Source: Litorimonas sp964565335 (GTDB taxonomy: Bacteria > Pseudomonadota > Alphaproteobacteria > Caulobacterales > Maricaulaceae). Taken from it: a DNA stretch of 30,101 nt. The notes below the pieces were generated by a model. It ran no database searches and had not been told where the DNA came from. It was given only the letters and a program-made list of their open reading frames with translations. The position numbers and the translations under genes were made by a program. Of the stretch, positions 29,750 through 30,101 are shown one piece after another. Numbering within the stretch: the stretch's first letter is position 1; each line of letters begins with the position of its first letter. The stretch covers positions 1 to 30,101 of the forward strand of contig CAZMEN010000032.1 of the NCBI GenBank assembly GCA_964565335.1, in the 5' to 3' direction.

Positions 29750-30101
29750 GTGACATTTTTTAAGCCAACAACATTACTCGCTAGCGCCGCTATGGCCCTC
29801 ACCCTTGCCGCTTGTCAGGCGGCCGATAAAGGTTCTGATGCCGCCAAAAGCACCATTGATGCCATGAAGAACATCACGCTTCCTGCAGGCGTTACTCTCG
29901 TGGAAACGGTCAAAAAAGGGGCCTCAGACGAAGTCGTAATTCCCTACTCCAAATACAAGCTGGACAATGGCCTCACTGTTGTCTTGCATGAAGATAAATC
30001 TGATCCTCTCGTCCATGTCGACGTCACCTATCACGTCGGCTCAGGCCGCGAAGAACCAGGCCGTTCCGGTTTCGCGCATTTCTTCGAACACATGATGTTC
30101 C
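29750..30101 (+). CDS. M16 family zinc peptidase lipoprotein, N-terminal part (cut by window edge)
   Basis: About 117 codons are present and no stop is reached. GTG at 29750 is preceded by GGGAGA about 9 bases away. The product starts with a signal MTFFKPTTLLASAAMALT and the lipobox LAAC (Cys22), so it is a lipidated envelope protein. Then come a spacer, YSKYKLDNGLTVVLHEDKSD, the segment VDVTYHVGSGREEPGRSG, and the inverted zinc motif HFFEH near the edge, which defines the M16 (pitrilysin/insulinase) family. The rest of the gene, including the third zinc ligand, lies outside the window. Substrates are probably peptides or misfolded proteins in the periplasm; this is inferred from the family. 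Confidence 0.92.
   Translation, partial: MTFFKPTTLLASAAMALTLAACQAADKGSDAAKSTIDAMKNITLPAGVTLVETVKKGASDEVVIPYSKYKLDNGLTVVLHEDKSDPLVHVDVTYHVGSGREEPGRSGFAHFFEHMMF

Overview
The window looks like a stretch of core chromosome from a marine alphaproteobacterium. Four things suggest this. The block nrdR-ribD-ribE-ribB-ribH-nusB-thiL and the block plsX-fabH-ihfA-merR (with a bc1-complex chaperone and bamE alongside) are typical alphaproteobacterial arrangements. Haem is made from glycine by a C4-type 5-aminolevulinate synthase (hemA) placed next to hemB. HemB has the non-zinc metal site usual in this class. Base composition is moderate (judged by eye near 45-50 % GC), which fits the lower-GC Hellea/Robiginitomaculum-like members of the Maricaulales/Hyphomonadales better than Caulobacter; that placement is an inference from gene order and composition only.

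Layout: 1-9300, almost all on the minus strand, holds the 5' end of a tRNA-Glu cut by the window edge, recJ, an AlaC-type aminotransferase, a small lipoprotein, argC, rpsI and rplM (with a clear terminator), haem A synthase, tRNA-Pro(GGG), a MerR-type regulator, ihfA and fabH. 9292-11600 holds plsX, a ubiquinol-cytochrome c chaperone and, divergently, a BamE-like lipoprotein. 11640-16579 is one tightly packed minus-strand riboflavin/nusB/thiL operon headed by nrdR. 16663-21797 holds a PaaI-like thioesterase, glyA, hemA, divergent hemB and a beta-hydroxyacid dehydrogenase. 21933-30101, all on the plus strand, holds an SLC13-type carrier with two RCK_C domains, the N-end-rule transferase bpt, a TakP-like three-gene TRAP transporter, lemA, an M48 membrane protease and the start of an M16 peptidase lipoprotein.

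How it works together: the riboflavin genes are coupled by overlapping stop and start codons, so lumazine synthase, riboflavin synthase, RibB and the RibD reductase should be made together. Two enzymatic steps are missing from the cluster. RibD has no deaminase domain, and the GTP cyclohydrolase II domain fused to RibB has lost its zinc cysteines, so a deaminase and a working RibA must come from elsewhere. glyA and hemA share glycine metabolism, and hemA/hemB catalyse consecutive steps from divergent promoters. The chaperone and CtaA serve the bc1 complex and the haem A oxidases.

Two 10-N runs (13646-13655 and 24581-24590) lie inside genes. In both, the flanking reading frames only join if the true gap is 2 modulo 3, so 10 is a placeholder and the genes are probably intact. 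There is no gene-free stretch longer than 300 bases. I saw no insertion sequence, prophage, CRISPR array, toxin-antitoxin or defence locus. I did not find a convincing undescribed system; the items of interest are domain losses in riboflavin synthesis, a possible shared operator between hemA and hemB, and unusual gene couplings.
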